In this document: positions 45,019 through 55,161 of the stretch, in pieces
Position numbering within the stretch: position 1 is the stretch's first letter
How the letters are laid out: each line of letters opens with the position of its first letter
Assembly (NCBI GenBank): GCA_015179045.1
Contig: WHUZ01000069.1
Coordinates: forward strand, 186,001-250,000
DNA length: 64,000 nucleotides
Origin: Kalaharituber pfeilii
Lineage: Eukaryota; Ascomycota; Pezizomycetes; Pezizales; Pezizaceae
Direction: 5' to 3'
Made by a program: the position numbers and the translations under genes
The notes under the pieces: generated by a model
The model's input: only the letters and a program-made list of their open reading frames with translations
Databases searched by the model: none
Told to the model about the DNA's origin: nothing

Positions 45019-46277
45019 TCAATTAACAACGGCGGAGGTGTATCTGTCCCCAGTACATACATAGGCGAGGAGTCTGTGGGTGCGAGGAGAGTGGCACTCA
45101 TTACCCTTTAGATAGCAGTTGAGACAAATCCTAAAGCTCCCCATGCTGCATTCGGCGCACTCTGTTCGTTTTTCTCAATTAACATGTAAACAATTTCGTT
45201 TTCGCCAGAAGGGCTGAGAGCAAGAGAATATCTACTCACGGAAGTAGCGTCCTTGGCAGCCATTCTTGCCACAGCGGTCGCAATTGAAGGTACTCTGATT
45301 GTTGAGGTGGGAGGTATCCTCCCCAGCGAACGTTTCACCATTTACTGCAACTTGCAACCTTTGCAGTGGATGCTTTTCAGCGCAGCGAGGACTCGAAATA
45401 TCAAGAATTGACATGCATTCGAAGCATTTATCATAGTTGCCACATTTACAACAATCTAGCATGTCGAAAGTGTCAGCAGAGGTAATTCTATCTCCGTAGG
45501 AAAGCAACCATACTCACGCCAGAAAATGCCGCATCTTATCGTTCTTGCACAGGAGCAGCAAGTAAGCCTGCCTACCCCAGTAGCCCGCCGACAAAAAATA
45601 TTGTCTTTAGCTTTACCCTCGCGAAGACCGCTCAGGAACGAAATCAAGTTTTCCACTATGACTTCGGCCGTATCCTTCGCGCACTCCAATTCCTCGGTTG
45701 AGGGTTCTCCACCTGTGGCCTCAGCGGCATATGATGTATCAGTGGCAGCTATAGTTCCCGCCTCAGAAGAGACATTGGGTATATCTTGTGATGGCTGGCC
45801 AGGATAGTTAATAATATTATCAGAAATCCCACACGTGTCACCTTGAAGTTCCGTTTCCGCTAGGACGGGGAAAACAGTATCAAAACAAGTCTGCAATTCC
45901 ACATTTAAATTCTGAGCGATTTCAAACGCTCCCCCCACGACCTCTCCAATTGTACATGAAATAGCAATTTCTTTCAAAGCCGGTGAAACATAGTCCTTCC
46001 AGTTCTTTTCGTGAAAGGGGATACCTCGACGACTCAATTCCTCCCTCACCGCTGTGAGCCTTCGCTTTGCATCGTGATGACGATAGATGATGTAGGGGAC
46101 TGCTAAGGAACTTATACCAGCGGTCGGAATTAATTGAATAACTGCGATGACCATTGACGTCTTCGCGCCATTCCTCTTCTGGATCTGCTTAACTTCTTCT
46201 GCTTGTAACGTTGGATTGGTATGGCATGGAATGGCCTGGGTGTATGCCGTCCCGAAATTATCCCAAAGAGGACGCAT
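45019..46277 (-). CDS. ZZ-type zinc-finger protein
   Basis: Exons 45518-46277, 45240-45455 and 45019-45161, with 62- and 78-nt introns (both GTGAGT donors), give 372 residues. The N-terminal half has a hydrophobic stretch (MVIAVIQLIPTAGISSLAVP, about residues 42-61) followed by a basic segment, so membrane association is possible. The C-terminus holds a ZZ-like zinc-binding domain whose Cys pairs are completed across the first intron (LTCCSCARTIRC, HCCKCGNYDKCFEC, then CAEKHPLQ) and a second Cys-rich module across the second intron (NCDRCGKNGCQGRYF, CAECSMGSFRICLNC). ZZ domains bind peptides or histone tails; the partner here is unknown. Introns that fall inside both zinc modules and rejoin them exactly make the model convincing. 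Confidence 0.8.
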
Positions 46278-46498
46278 TTAATCAAGCGTGATTGTAGAGC
46301 TATAAGGGAATTCTGCTCTGGCAGATGTAAATAAAGTATGAGAAGTCAAACAAATGATGAAGGAGTTGAGAATCTGAAAGCGTGTTGCAAGAAGTAAAGG
46401 AAGGAAGTGTTCAAAGAGGGTAGTCGTGACTAGCTTTATATCGCAGATAGTTGATTCCTGTGCTGGGCGTCGATTGATGGTTGCAGAGCATAACGATA
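46278..46498. other. Upstream region of the ZZ gene
   Basis: Nothing specific is visible. Confidence 0.3.
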
Positions 46499-46511
46499 AT
46501 ATAGTACTGAT

Positions 46512-46549
46512 TTTTTTTTTTTTTTTTTATATCATTAATCGCATGCCGC
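46512..46549 (-). mobile_element. Ultra-short tail B retroposon (38 bp)
   Basis: T17 plus the last 21 nt of tail B (minus strand GCGGCATGCGATTAATGATAT). Perfect 13-bp duplications ATATAGTACTGAT lie at 46499-46511 and 46550-46562. The 5' arms of the hairpin are absent. Confidence 0.93.
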
Positions 46550-46594
46550 ATATAGTACTGATGGACAGATACACAATTGACATAGCAAGCAGAT

Positions 46595-46647
46595 CTCGCA
46601 ATAGCCTACAAGACGGCATGCGAGTAATGACACTAAAATCAAAAAAA
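46595..46647 (+). mobile_element. Tail B short retroposon (53 bp)
   Basis: It starts CTCGCAATAGCC and ends GCGAGTAATGACAC with an A-rich end. The 13-bp duplications ATAGCAAGCAGAT lie at 46582-46594 and 46648-46660. Only 32 bp separate it from the preceding copy's duplication. Confidence 0.9.
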
Positions 46648-46660
46648 ATAGCAAGCAGAT

Positions 46661-48298
46661 GAGGTATGACCATCATGAGGCTCGAACCGTACGAAGCTGT
46701 AACAGCTTAGCGATTGAAGTTGCCACCTCCTATCTTAGAGCAGTGCGCCTTGCACTTGGTTTCTTAGACGGGAAATTCCGCAGGAGGAGATCAGCTCCGG
46801 TTAGCGCCAAAATCTGCCCGCAACGTCCGCGCAAAAGCCGCATTACACCATGTTATTGTTCTGAAAAAAGAAGTAACCCGATAGTGCGACACATCTCAAT
46901 TCGACAGAGATACCTTTGGTGGTGACGTACATGTAGTAACAATGTAATGTAACAATGATTGCAGCTTCAGGTAGGAATAGGGGTGGCTGCTGGAAAAGAG
47001 AAAGAATAAGCCCTATGTTTGAATCCTAAGGGGTATGGAAGTCGTTCCAGGATTTTACTTGCGTGCCATGCTATGTCCGAGCAGTTATGTACTTAAGTAG
47101 CCTTGATATCACAGACGTTATTCACACCTTGCTGTAACTCAGCTGGAGGAAGACAAAGTGAGAATGAAGATAAAGTCTGCATGACGTCAATTCCCTGCTT
47201 CAAAGGGCTAAGATGGTAAATCTGCAACTCATCATTACCTTTTTTCTCAATTGACCTGACGAAGCAAGGCGGCTCACAGGCATTAACTTTATCTCCGCGA
47301 TCTGCTGCCACATGAACAGACTTGCAAGGTAGACGCGGAGAGGAAGGCCCACTCCAGGGCTACATGTGACAGTATAGCATATCTAGGGCAGGGCCCTAGT
47401 CCGCGGTATGATGATGGCTGCACTGTACGACAATTTTGAATATTTGGGGGAGAAGGTGCCAGAAGGCTGGGTACAAGTTTGTGATGGTTGTAGCACGCAT
47501 CAGCCGTACCACAATAGGGACTGTTCTCGTACTGTGTTCTACCGGGATATTGCGCACTTTCGGGTGACTAATAAATGACTTCTCAAAATTCAACGAATTG
47601 TTCAATTCACTTTAAATGAAGTACACGGCATCTAGATACATCGAAAAACGTATTTCAAACCTTGCGCAAGCACACAGAAATTTCTCAGATGGGGGTGATT
47701 TGGTAACATGCCTATTTGGGAAGGGCAGACACTTGAAGGTCTAACTTTTGCAGAATCATTTCCTGGGTCTTACCGCCATTGTGGTAAATGCTCTTGTGGG
47801 TCTAGATGTGGATGTAAAGTAGGGAAGAGCTGGAATCTCATGGGAAGAAGTGGAGTCTGAACAAGTATAGTATCCAAAGTGGTATCTGAGACAGCATCAG
47901 ATGTTGTAAGAGTATCCACTACTGCCTTTCGAGGGACCAGAGCGGTGAGAACTGGCGGAACAAACGTACGGCCGAATGCCAATGCGAGTGTGAGTGCCAA
48001 TGCGTGGGTGCGAAAGAGAAGAGAAGAGAAGGTTATTGATTATATGTGCTACAGTACAGAAAGTCTGTATACATATGGTATTGCCTCACGTGCTACCCTT
48101 ATCTACACGTGCTTCCATGCCAACCTTGCCTTTACCCATTTTGTTGTCGTCATCATAATGTTTCAGAGTCATCTTTATTTGACCAGGCTTCTGGTGATTC
48201 TGAAGCACTTCTAGCTTGCTTATGAGTATATTAGAGTATATTGCGATGGTTGATGCTTGTTTTTGGCCTGTGGTTGCTGTGACTTCAACTTGGATGCT
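46661..48298. other. Spacer without supported gene
   Basis: Frames at 46659-46925, 47093-47311 and 47770-48000 have no motif; the last begins with a hydrophobic stretch but at a TTG codon. Nothing bounded seen. Confidence 0.3.
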
Positions 48299-48475
48299 TT
48301 TTTTTTTTTTTTTTTTTTTAAAAAATTTCATTGATCGCATGCCGCCCTATGGGCTATGGCGATGTTTAAGTACATGAGGAAGTGAAAAGAACATGTAAAG
48401 AGGAAGTGAAAAGAACATGTAAATACTCGTTAAAACCCGTTCCTGTCTGTCACTGTCCCGCCCACTCTAGTAGGT

Positions 48476-49411
48476 CTAGCAGTCCGTCTCTGTCGATGCC
48501 TGTCCCTTCCAGATCGTTTTCCCTCGGGCGACATAGGTCCTCGACGCCTCTTGGGCATCTCTTTTTCCATACCCTGCACTGGGTAAGCACCTGTCGGGTG
48601 GTCTCTGTGTCCTCGCCGCACCAGTGGCATTCCGGGCTGTCGGCGGTCCCGATTTTGAATTTAGGCCCTTGCCCCTGAGGATGCCGGCTAAGGTGGCTAC
48701 CCTGTGTCCTAGTCGTTGTAGCGGTCTGTACGTGATGTCTAGTCTATTTCTTTCGGAGGCCCTGTTGGCCTTGGCTTGCTGTCTCCAACGCGCCTCCGTG
48801 ATCGTTTCTTCCTGGTACTGTAGGTTTGTGCCTATTTTGGCCGCCGTGTCTGCTTCTGTGTTGCCGGGGATTCCTTTGTGTCCTTTTACCCACATGACTG
48901 ACACGTCAAGGCTTCCTGTTCCCGCTCTGCGTCCCCATGCCTCTCTGACTCGCTGTGAGGCCCCTTCGTGGTTGGGCTCTCCGTTGGCGATTCTCTGAAG
49001 TTTGCTTATTGCTGTTTTGAAGTCAGAAATGATCAGGATCTCGTTTGCCTGGCTCTCTAATGCCTCGCTCATGGCGAGTAACTCGGCGTCATTGACGGTG
49101 CTTAGTCTGCCTAGATATACGGAGGTCCGTTTCGGTGGGTGTTGTGTGAAGACTCCGGCTCCAGTTGTGTCGTTGATTCGGCTGCCGTCTGTGTAGTGGC
49201 TGGTCCACCCCTCGTCTTCTGCTTCGGCTATTGCTTTTTCCCATTCCAGCTTCGTGGTGTCTGCTGGAAGTGTTGGCATTCTCGCTAGTGGAAGGGGGGG
49301 AGGGTGTGTTAGTGTGCCTCGCAGGTATCTGGCTTCTGGATCTTGGTTCCTGATCGGCTCGTTCTCAAACCTGAGTGTGCATGCCTCTACTCTTGTGCTC
49401 TCTCCATCCAC
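48476..49411 (-). pseudogene. LINE RNase H domain
   Basis: The frame contains the ribonuclease H signature: TDGSRINDTTGAGVF (first Asp), NDAELLAMSEAL (Glu), IISDFKTAI (second Asp) and WVKGHKGIPGNTEADTAAK (His and last Asp). It removes the RNA strand during reverse transcription in Tad/I-clade LINEs. The C-terminal zinc knuckle follows in a shifted frame (ECHWCGEDTET... on the minus strand near 48600-48640). Confidence 0.85.
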
Positions 49412-49943
49412 AAAGGTCTGTAACGAACTCGAGGTTGACTAGCCCCTCCACTACATCTCTCCTTGTGCCCCACGGTGCTCCTGTGATCAATCTAGCCACC
49501 GTGTATTTCCATTTCTCCAGATTGTCATCTTGTGTTTGCTTGGGGCTCCCCGTGCGTAGTCGTTCCAGGCCCAGCGGCCCCAGGTCGCTATAGTGCGGGC
49601 TATTGAGGTGTATAGTTGGCGCTTTCTGGCTGGTGGCATATGATAGAGCCTCGAGGCTACCCCCCAGGCCGCCTTGGCTAGTTGTAGTCTCTTGTGGTGG
49701 TGTCGGTTGTACTTCAGTTCCCAGTCGACCGTAAGGCCGACCAGGCGATATTCCGGGCCCTTTACCCCCACAATTAGTGTCTCTGACTTTTCAGAGTCGA
49801 CGACGTAGCCTTCTGCTGCTGCCTCTGCCGTTAGGGCGGTTCGATAGTCTTTTATGGCTCTCGTAGTTGCGGGAGAGGTTTGTTGGATATCACGCTATGG
49901 AAGTCATCTACGTAGGATCTTGAGAAGTGTGCTTGGTCCATGC

Positions 49944-50079
49944 ATCTCACTTTTTCCTTTCACTTTATGGTTTTATATGCTGTTTATTTTCCGTTTATTA
50001 TTTTGCATGTATCTACACCCTCGCCGTAGCCTACAAGGCGGTATGCGAGTAATGAAATTAAAAAAAAAAAAAAAGAAAA
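49944..50079 (+). mobile_element. Tail B retroposon in the LINE RT (136 bp)
   Basis: About 88 nt of AT-rich 5' sequence, then the hairpin with GCCT and AGGC inner arms and poly(A). The 11-bp duplications TTGGTCCATGC lie at 49933-49943 and 50080-50090. It separates the YVDD motif from the GTPQGV block. Confidence 0.9.
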
Positions 50080-50479
50080 TTGGTCCATGCGTGTTGCTAC
50101 CGGGGCGACTCCGATCAGGAAAAGTACCGGAGATAGCAGTGACCCCTTGGGGTGTGCCGTCAAACATTGTCCCCGTGGCGCGCTTGCTTCCGTCCGAGTG
50201 TAGGTTGAACTCGTTGGGCATCAGAAAGACCTCTACGAACACTGCTAGGTTTTGGTCAACTTTCTTGATGCGTGCTACTATCCTGTCTCTTCTTATGAAG
50301 TTGAATGCCGATTTGATGTCGTCACCGACTATGGCCACCCATTCCTTCTGGTATAATCTTGTGTCTATTTCTTTTAATGTTTGTCTTTGCAGGTCTTCTG
50401 CACCCCGTCGTGGTCGTCCGGCTGTGTGTCCCGGAAAAGGGAGTCCTTTCTTTGGAGTAGGTCCGCGATGATCTTCTGT

Positions 50480-50677
50480 GTGTACGAGACAGAGAGAGGG
50501 AAGTAAACAGGTCACGGACACAATTTTGGGACTTCTTACCCGCATCATGCACGAACACCACGGGCAATACATGTACTTAGTGCTTATTTCTTCTTTCATT
50601 TATTTTAATAAAACACCTCGCCATAGCCCATAGGGCGGCATGCGAGTACTGATATAAAAAAAAAAAAAAAAAAAAAA
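50480..50677 (+). mobile_element. Tail B retroposon in the LINE RT (198 bp)
   Basis: About 140 nt of 5' sequence, then the standard hairpin and A22. The 13-bp duplications GATGATCTTCTGT lie at 50467-50479 and 50678-50690. Confidence 0.92.
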
Positions 50678-51116
50678 GATGATCTTCTGTCCTAGCTTTG
50701 CGACTGTGTTGAGAAGTGTTATTGGCCTCCAGCTGCTGATTTGGTTTCGGGGTTTGCCCTTCTTAAGGGTCATGATGACGTCAAAGCCCCTGGCGAGGGT
50801 GATTTCTCTGTTGATATAGTCTATTATTTTCTCGCGGACCACCTCCCAGAGGGTCGTGCCTTTCAGTAGTTTTTAAGAGACCGTATAGGATTCCATCTGG
50901 TCCTGGTGCGGATCTTGACTTCGTTTTGGTGAGGGCCTTGTCTATTGCCTTTCGTGCTTGTTCTTTGTCAAGGGTTAAGCCAGATGGGGGGAGACGCGGT
51001 GTGATGTTGTCTGGTCCCTCTGTGATGAAGTTGCGCTCTATGAATGCTTCGGCGATGTCTCTCTCCAAGCCGGGTACCCCCATCAGTTCCCTCTGTCTGA
51101 ATGGGTCTCTGACGAG

Positions 51117-51461
51117 TAGTGAGCGGCACGAGCTAGCTCGAGCCGAGCTGGAGGGTGAGCTCGAGCTGGCCTGGCATGAGCTCGAGCCTGGATTGATTAT
51201 ATACATAATATTCACAAACTAAACTAAACGAAGCTAAATTTTCATCTTTCTCACTACTATCAGCTAAATTGTGCATTTCGAAGTTGTTGGTAGGTCAGAA
51301 TGAGCTCCAAGTCTCTAATTATTACTATATTAGATATGTACAGTTTATGGAACCTTGCACTGGCTAAGCATTTTAGCGAGCTGTCAAGGAAAACACAAGC
51401 ATGATCTTGTCTCGTTTGAGCTCGAGCCAGCTCGAGCTGGCTCGGCTCGTGCCGCTCACTA
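51117..51461 (+). mobile_element. hAT-like MITE, copy 3
   Basis: 345 bp with the same TAGTGAGCGGCACGAGC termini as the copies at 7727 and 8439. It sits inside the LINE, between the sequence upstream of the RT and the RT itself. A full 8-bp duplication is not preserved. Confidence 0.85.
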
Positions 51462-51639
51462 CGAGGATAATCTCTTGTATATGGCAGAATGCATCCCGCA
51501 TGGCAGCATTCACGCAGCATGACAGCATTTAAGCAGCACGGCAGCAAGGTGAGTTGTGATATCATGCTCATCGCATCGTGGCAAGGCTAACCTCTCACAT
51601 GTGGCAGAATACATCCCACATAGCAGCATTCGCACAGCA

Positions 51640-52307
51640 GATCCTTGATAATGGTCATGTCTGCATGTGCTTTGCAATCTTTGGCTGCATGGAACTGGAT
51701 CCTGTTTACTGTCGCTGTCCTCCTGACCTCCCTGGCCCCTGTCAGGCTCCTCGTGGCTCTGCCCCCCTTCCGCGTCCTCTGCCTCTCTCCCTGTCTGCCG
51801 GCGTTCCTCTCCCTCTTCCCATGCTTGTTCTCGTATGTGCTCTGTGAGATGCGTGTTTTGATGTACCGGTGGTGTCGGTCGGTGTGGGCGAGTGGCTGGG
51901 TTGGATCGGTGGCAGCCGTACGAGACTGGAACGGGTCGTGTAAGGGTGCTGTCTATTCGCTGGCCGCCTGTGATCTGACGCTGACCAGTTTCTATTGGCT
52001 CGATCTTGAGGCCCTTGTATCTCCTGCGCAGATGAGCAGTTCTGCGAATCGGGGCGGCCTGCCACTGCCACTCTGGCCAGTGTTGTGAGAGGGTGTGGGT
52101 GAGGGTGCCAGAAATGTGTGGGAGACCTTCGGGGTCTCCGGTATCTGTTGTTGAGTTGGTGGTCGGTGGTGTTTCCAAGCTGGAGAAGTCTGAATTTGCC
52201 CGAACTGGGAGATTTCGGGTTTCCTGTCTCTGTTTGTTCCCCCCTCCCGTGAATGCGCGTCGCCCTCGCGACCGCCTGGCCGACGGGGTTATTCTGCTAT
52301 TGTCCAC
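51640..52307 (-). pseudogene. LINE 5' coding part, low complexity
   Basis: An open but repetitive minus-strand frame rich in Arg, Thr, Pro and Glu (start MDNSRITPSARRSRGRRAF). By position it would be the end of ORF1 or the endonuclease region, but I find no diagnostic motif. Confidence 0.4.
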
Positions 52308-52389
52308 TTCTCCGCAGCTCTCCTGGTTGTCGAGAAAGGGCCTCGGTCACGTGACGGGAGACGTGGCCGGAGGGGGTTGTCGTGGTGTG

Positions 52390-52829
52390 TGTGTGCCGTG
52401 AGGAGGAAAGAAGGGTACGGGGGAGGGAGGATGATGACGTGGGGCAGAGGGGCAGCCACCACCTTCACAACGCTGAGAACGGGAAAGAGGATGACAAAGG
52501 AGTGAGAAATGAAGATAGGGAAGCTGGCAGAGGGGACGGTGTGTGAGCGCGGAGAAAGGCAGACAGTAGACCACCTGGCGTTCAGGTGTGACGAGGTGGC
52601 ATACCCAGAGGCGTGGACGGAGTGGGAAGGCTATGAAAAGGGAGAACGGGTGAAAAGACAGGAGAACGGAGAGGAGATGGACGTCCTGGAGGCTGTTCCA
52701 CTCGTTGAAACCATAGAAGGGACGGGGATGGGGGGTTCCGGGGCTAGTCCCTTGGTGCGAAAGATTTCATTTCCTTTCAAGGCCAGAAGGGGCGGCGGGG
52801 AGGGGGGCGAACTTTCGTTTGTGGAGTAG
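52390..52829 (+). pseudogene. LINE ORF2 C-terminal fragment on opposite strand
   Basis: WGRGAATTFTTLRTGKR, then KIGKLAEGTVCERGERQTVD and HLAFRCDEV follow the pattern of the C-terminal zinc knuckle at 10419-10640. It faces the LINE on the other strand, so it comes from a separate insertion. No poly(A) was found. Confidence 0.5.
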
Positions 52830-53353
52830 GTGGGGGAGGGGGGAGGGGGGAGGGGGGGGTAGCTAGATATGCTTGCGTCCGAGCATTGAGGGTCCAGATC
52901 GAGGGGCCCTGCCATGTGTGCCAAGTGAAGACATTTGCCTTGAGGCCAGTGGGGGTGACGGAGATGTAGGGAGGGAATAGGGAGGGTAGCTGAAAAGGAT
53001 CAAGGGAAGGAATTGGAGTAAATTTAAATTTTAGAGCGGATTGGGAGAAAATAAAATATTCCGGAACCAAAGGAGGGATTTTGGCATAGAGATTTGGTTT
53101 CATTAATGTGATATCTAAAGGGTCTAAATATGACTCAAAAGAACATGCAATGCAGTCTCCTACCAATCAAAATGCCAAACGGGTGAAAACTTTTCAAACT
53201 TGCACCTCCTGTCCTTCGAATACTATCCTTATCCCATTCGAACCCAAGAAAGGTGGCAAGGAAAAACGAGGTAAGTCGCATAAATATGACAGGGAAAAAA
53301 AACATACTTCCTACTCCATCCTCCAATGCCTTGCACCTTCCACCTTCTACCTC
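52830..53353. other. Region 3' of FPGS
   Basis: GGGGGA-rich at 52830-52860. A minus-strand frame to 53166 (VGDCIACSFESYLDPLDITL) is protein-like but unrecognised and has no ATG at its edge. Confidence 0.25.
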
Positions 53354-55161
53354 CTACGCCTTTCCCACCACTACCACCTGCTCCTCCTCCTCCTCCTCCT
53401 CCTCCTCCTCCTCCTCATTCCATTCCAACACCACTAGTACCCCACCAACTAGACGCAGGGACCCCGTCACCAGCACCACCAACTCCTCTCCTTCCCCAGC
53501 AAGGCCCCTTGCAACCTCTACTGCTTCCTCCACTGACCGAGATAAGCTCGTCGGCACCCCGTTCTCTAGAACCCTCCACTCATTCTCTAACTCCCGCTGC
53601 ACCGTGAGCTCCTGAATCTCGAGAGTATCGGACCCGTGTTGATTAAATACCAGGTCGGGGTTCACGCTGTTATTTCTGTAGATGATATTTGTCGTAAAGA
53701 TAGCGTGGTGGAACAATGGTTCCTCTTTTACTCTTGCCTCGGCACCGGTGAGGAGTGAGGAGATGGAGGACGGTATATGCTGTTGTTCTCTTGCTAACAT
53801 GAGAATCCCATGCAGCACCTTCAACAACTTTTTTTGCATCTCGAGCTCGGTTCGGCTGATTAAATATCAGTACCCTTTTCCTCCTCATCTCATCCTGAAC
53901 TTTCTCATCGCTCTTCCACTCTCTCTTCGCAAACCATCTCCCTGCGACCTTCATCGACTCTATTGTATGCGCCCCATCCAGGCACCATTCAACATTACTC
54001 TTCACCTTATCCCTCAACACTTGACATCTTCCTGGCCACCTCGTCTCCTTAAGTGCCCTCACCATCTCCTTCGGTACTCCCCCATCAAACCCAATTTCTA
54101 TCTTTCCCCCACTCACTTTCCTCACCGCCTCCCTCGCCAACTCCATTGCAAGACTCGCATTTGCCCACTGAAAGCCCCCCTGCAACCCCAACTCAACTTC
54201 CCCTTTCAACTCGTTCCAGTTCGGAACCCATATCAGTTCCGCACCCTTTTCCTGCGCCCTTTCAGCCAATACTGCCTTGGCCCCTTCCACTTGCGACACA
54301 CTAAAGCACCGCACTCCCTTTTTCATAATTCCCGCCTTGTGCCATGCAATCCTCTCCACTGTGTCTCCCAACACTTTAACATGGTCAATGTCCAACAATG
54401 TAATCCCCGTCGCTACCGGTCGCTCCACCACATTTGTTGCATCATATTCCCCACCAATTCCGACCTCCATGACCACCATGCCCACGTTCTCCTCGAGGAA
54501 TACGTGCCACGCCATTAAGGTCGTGTACTCAAAAGACGTCGGCATTACTGTTACCTGCGGGTCGCCTAATCTCGCCTTTGCATCCGTCTCCGGTGGCAAC
54601 TGTGGCTTTGTTTCTTGCAACTTATCCCAGACCTCAAAAAAGTACTTTGCAAACAAGTCCTCACTCAGTGGCGTCCCGTCTATCCTGATCCTCTCACGTA
54701 CATTGCACAGGTGCGGAGACGTATACAGCCCAATCTTTTGCCGTCCAGGTGGCAGGATGAGCGGTGCATATTCTTGGAGGATGCGAGATGTGAATGCGCA
54801 GGTACTGCCTTTTCCTTTCGTTCCAGCCACGTGGACGATGTTGAGGGCGTCGAAGTCAGAGGGTGAGTATCCCACGCGACGCACCCAGCCGCACATTTGG
54901 AGGATGAGACAGGCGGTTTCCAGGGAGCGAGCGAGCTGGGCGACGTAATCTTGATAAGGTTGTAGCGTATTGAACGCGTTGATGGCGTCCTGGTTGATGG
55001 GGAATATTAGCGAGGTGGGGGGGGGGGGGCGAAAGGAGGGGTGCCAATGGAGGAAGGGGAAAACATACAGTGTAAGTCCGAGGCCTGGTGCGCGGGAAGG
55101 CATTTTGTGGGTCCGATTCTTTGACTGGCGCAGTAGCAGCAGAGAGTGAAGAAGTCGACAT
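53354..55161 (-). CDS. FPGS: Folylpolyglutamate synthase (one frameshift)
   Basis: ATP-dependent enzyme that adds glutamates to folates, needed to retain them for methionine and nucleotide synthesis, in cytosol and mitochondria. Exons 55069-55161 and 53354-54989, with a 79-nt intron (GTATGT...ACCAG). Motifs: HVAGTKGKGSTCAF (P-loop), IGLYTSPHLCNVRERIRI, MEVGIGGEYDATN, DIDHVKVLGDTVERIAWHKA, RWPGRCQV, VEWCLDGAHTIESM and VLIFNQ. An extra A in the run at 53830-53836 (seven, six expected) shifts the frame after ARDAKK; the rest then reads HHAIFTTNIIYRN and VLVTGSLRLVGGVLVVLE, the normal family end, followed by 12 Glu from a CTC repeat. Restored length is 575 residues. Since the enzyme is usually essential, an assembly error is likelier than decay. 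ATG 55161 has no mitochondrial leader. Confidence 0.88.
53377..53413 (+). repeat. (CTC)n microsatellite in FPGS 3' end
   Basis: About 12 CTC units encode the poly-Glu tail of FPGS on the minus strand. Confidence 0.85.

Larger units (their letters stand above)
49487..51110 (-). pseudogene. LINE reverse transcriptase, fragmented
   Basis: Recognisable blocks in order: SRSAPGPDGILYGLLK (about 50890), GFDVIMTLKKGK then SWRPITLLNTVAKLGQKII (about 50700-50790), KEWVAIVGDDIKSAFNFIRR (about 50300), GTPQGV (about 50140), SYVDDFHS with the catalytic YVDD at 49903-49914, and LVGLTVDWELKYNRH (about 49700). Two tail B copies and several frameshifts separate them. All catalytic blocks are present, so the copy was complete before decay. 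Confidence 0.85.
48299..52310 (-). mobile_element. LINE (non-LTR retrotransposon), decayed, tail B type
   Basis: From right to left it carries low-complexity 5' coding sequence, a reverse transcriptase, an RNase H, a 3' UTR with a repeated ACATGTTCTTTTCACTTCCT block (48378-48421), the tail B hairpin with arms ATCGC and GCGAT, and poly(A) at 48299-48320. This identifies the source family of the tail B retroposons. It is interrupted by a hAT-like MITE (51117), a 170-bp insertion of CAGCATT-rich sequence (about 51464-51636) and two tail B copies (50480 and 49944). Frames are broken many times. The 5' end is uncertain. Confidence 0.85.

Noticed and set aside
51742..52088. Plus-strand hydrophobic frame with LSPCLPAFLSLFPCLF as a membrane protein
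   Set aside because: It is the antisense of the low-complexity LINE coding region.
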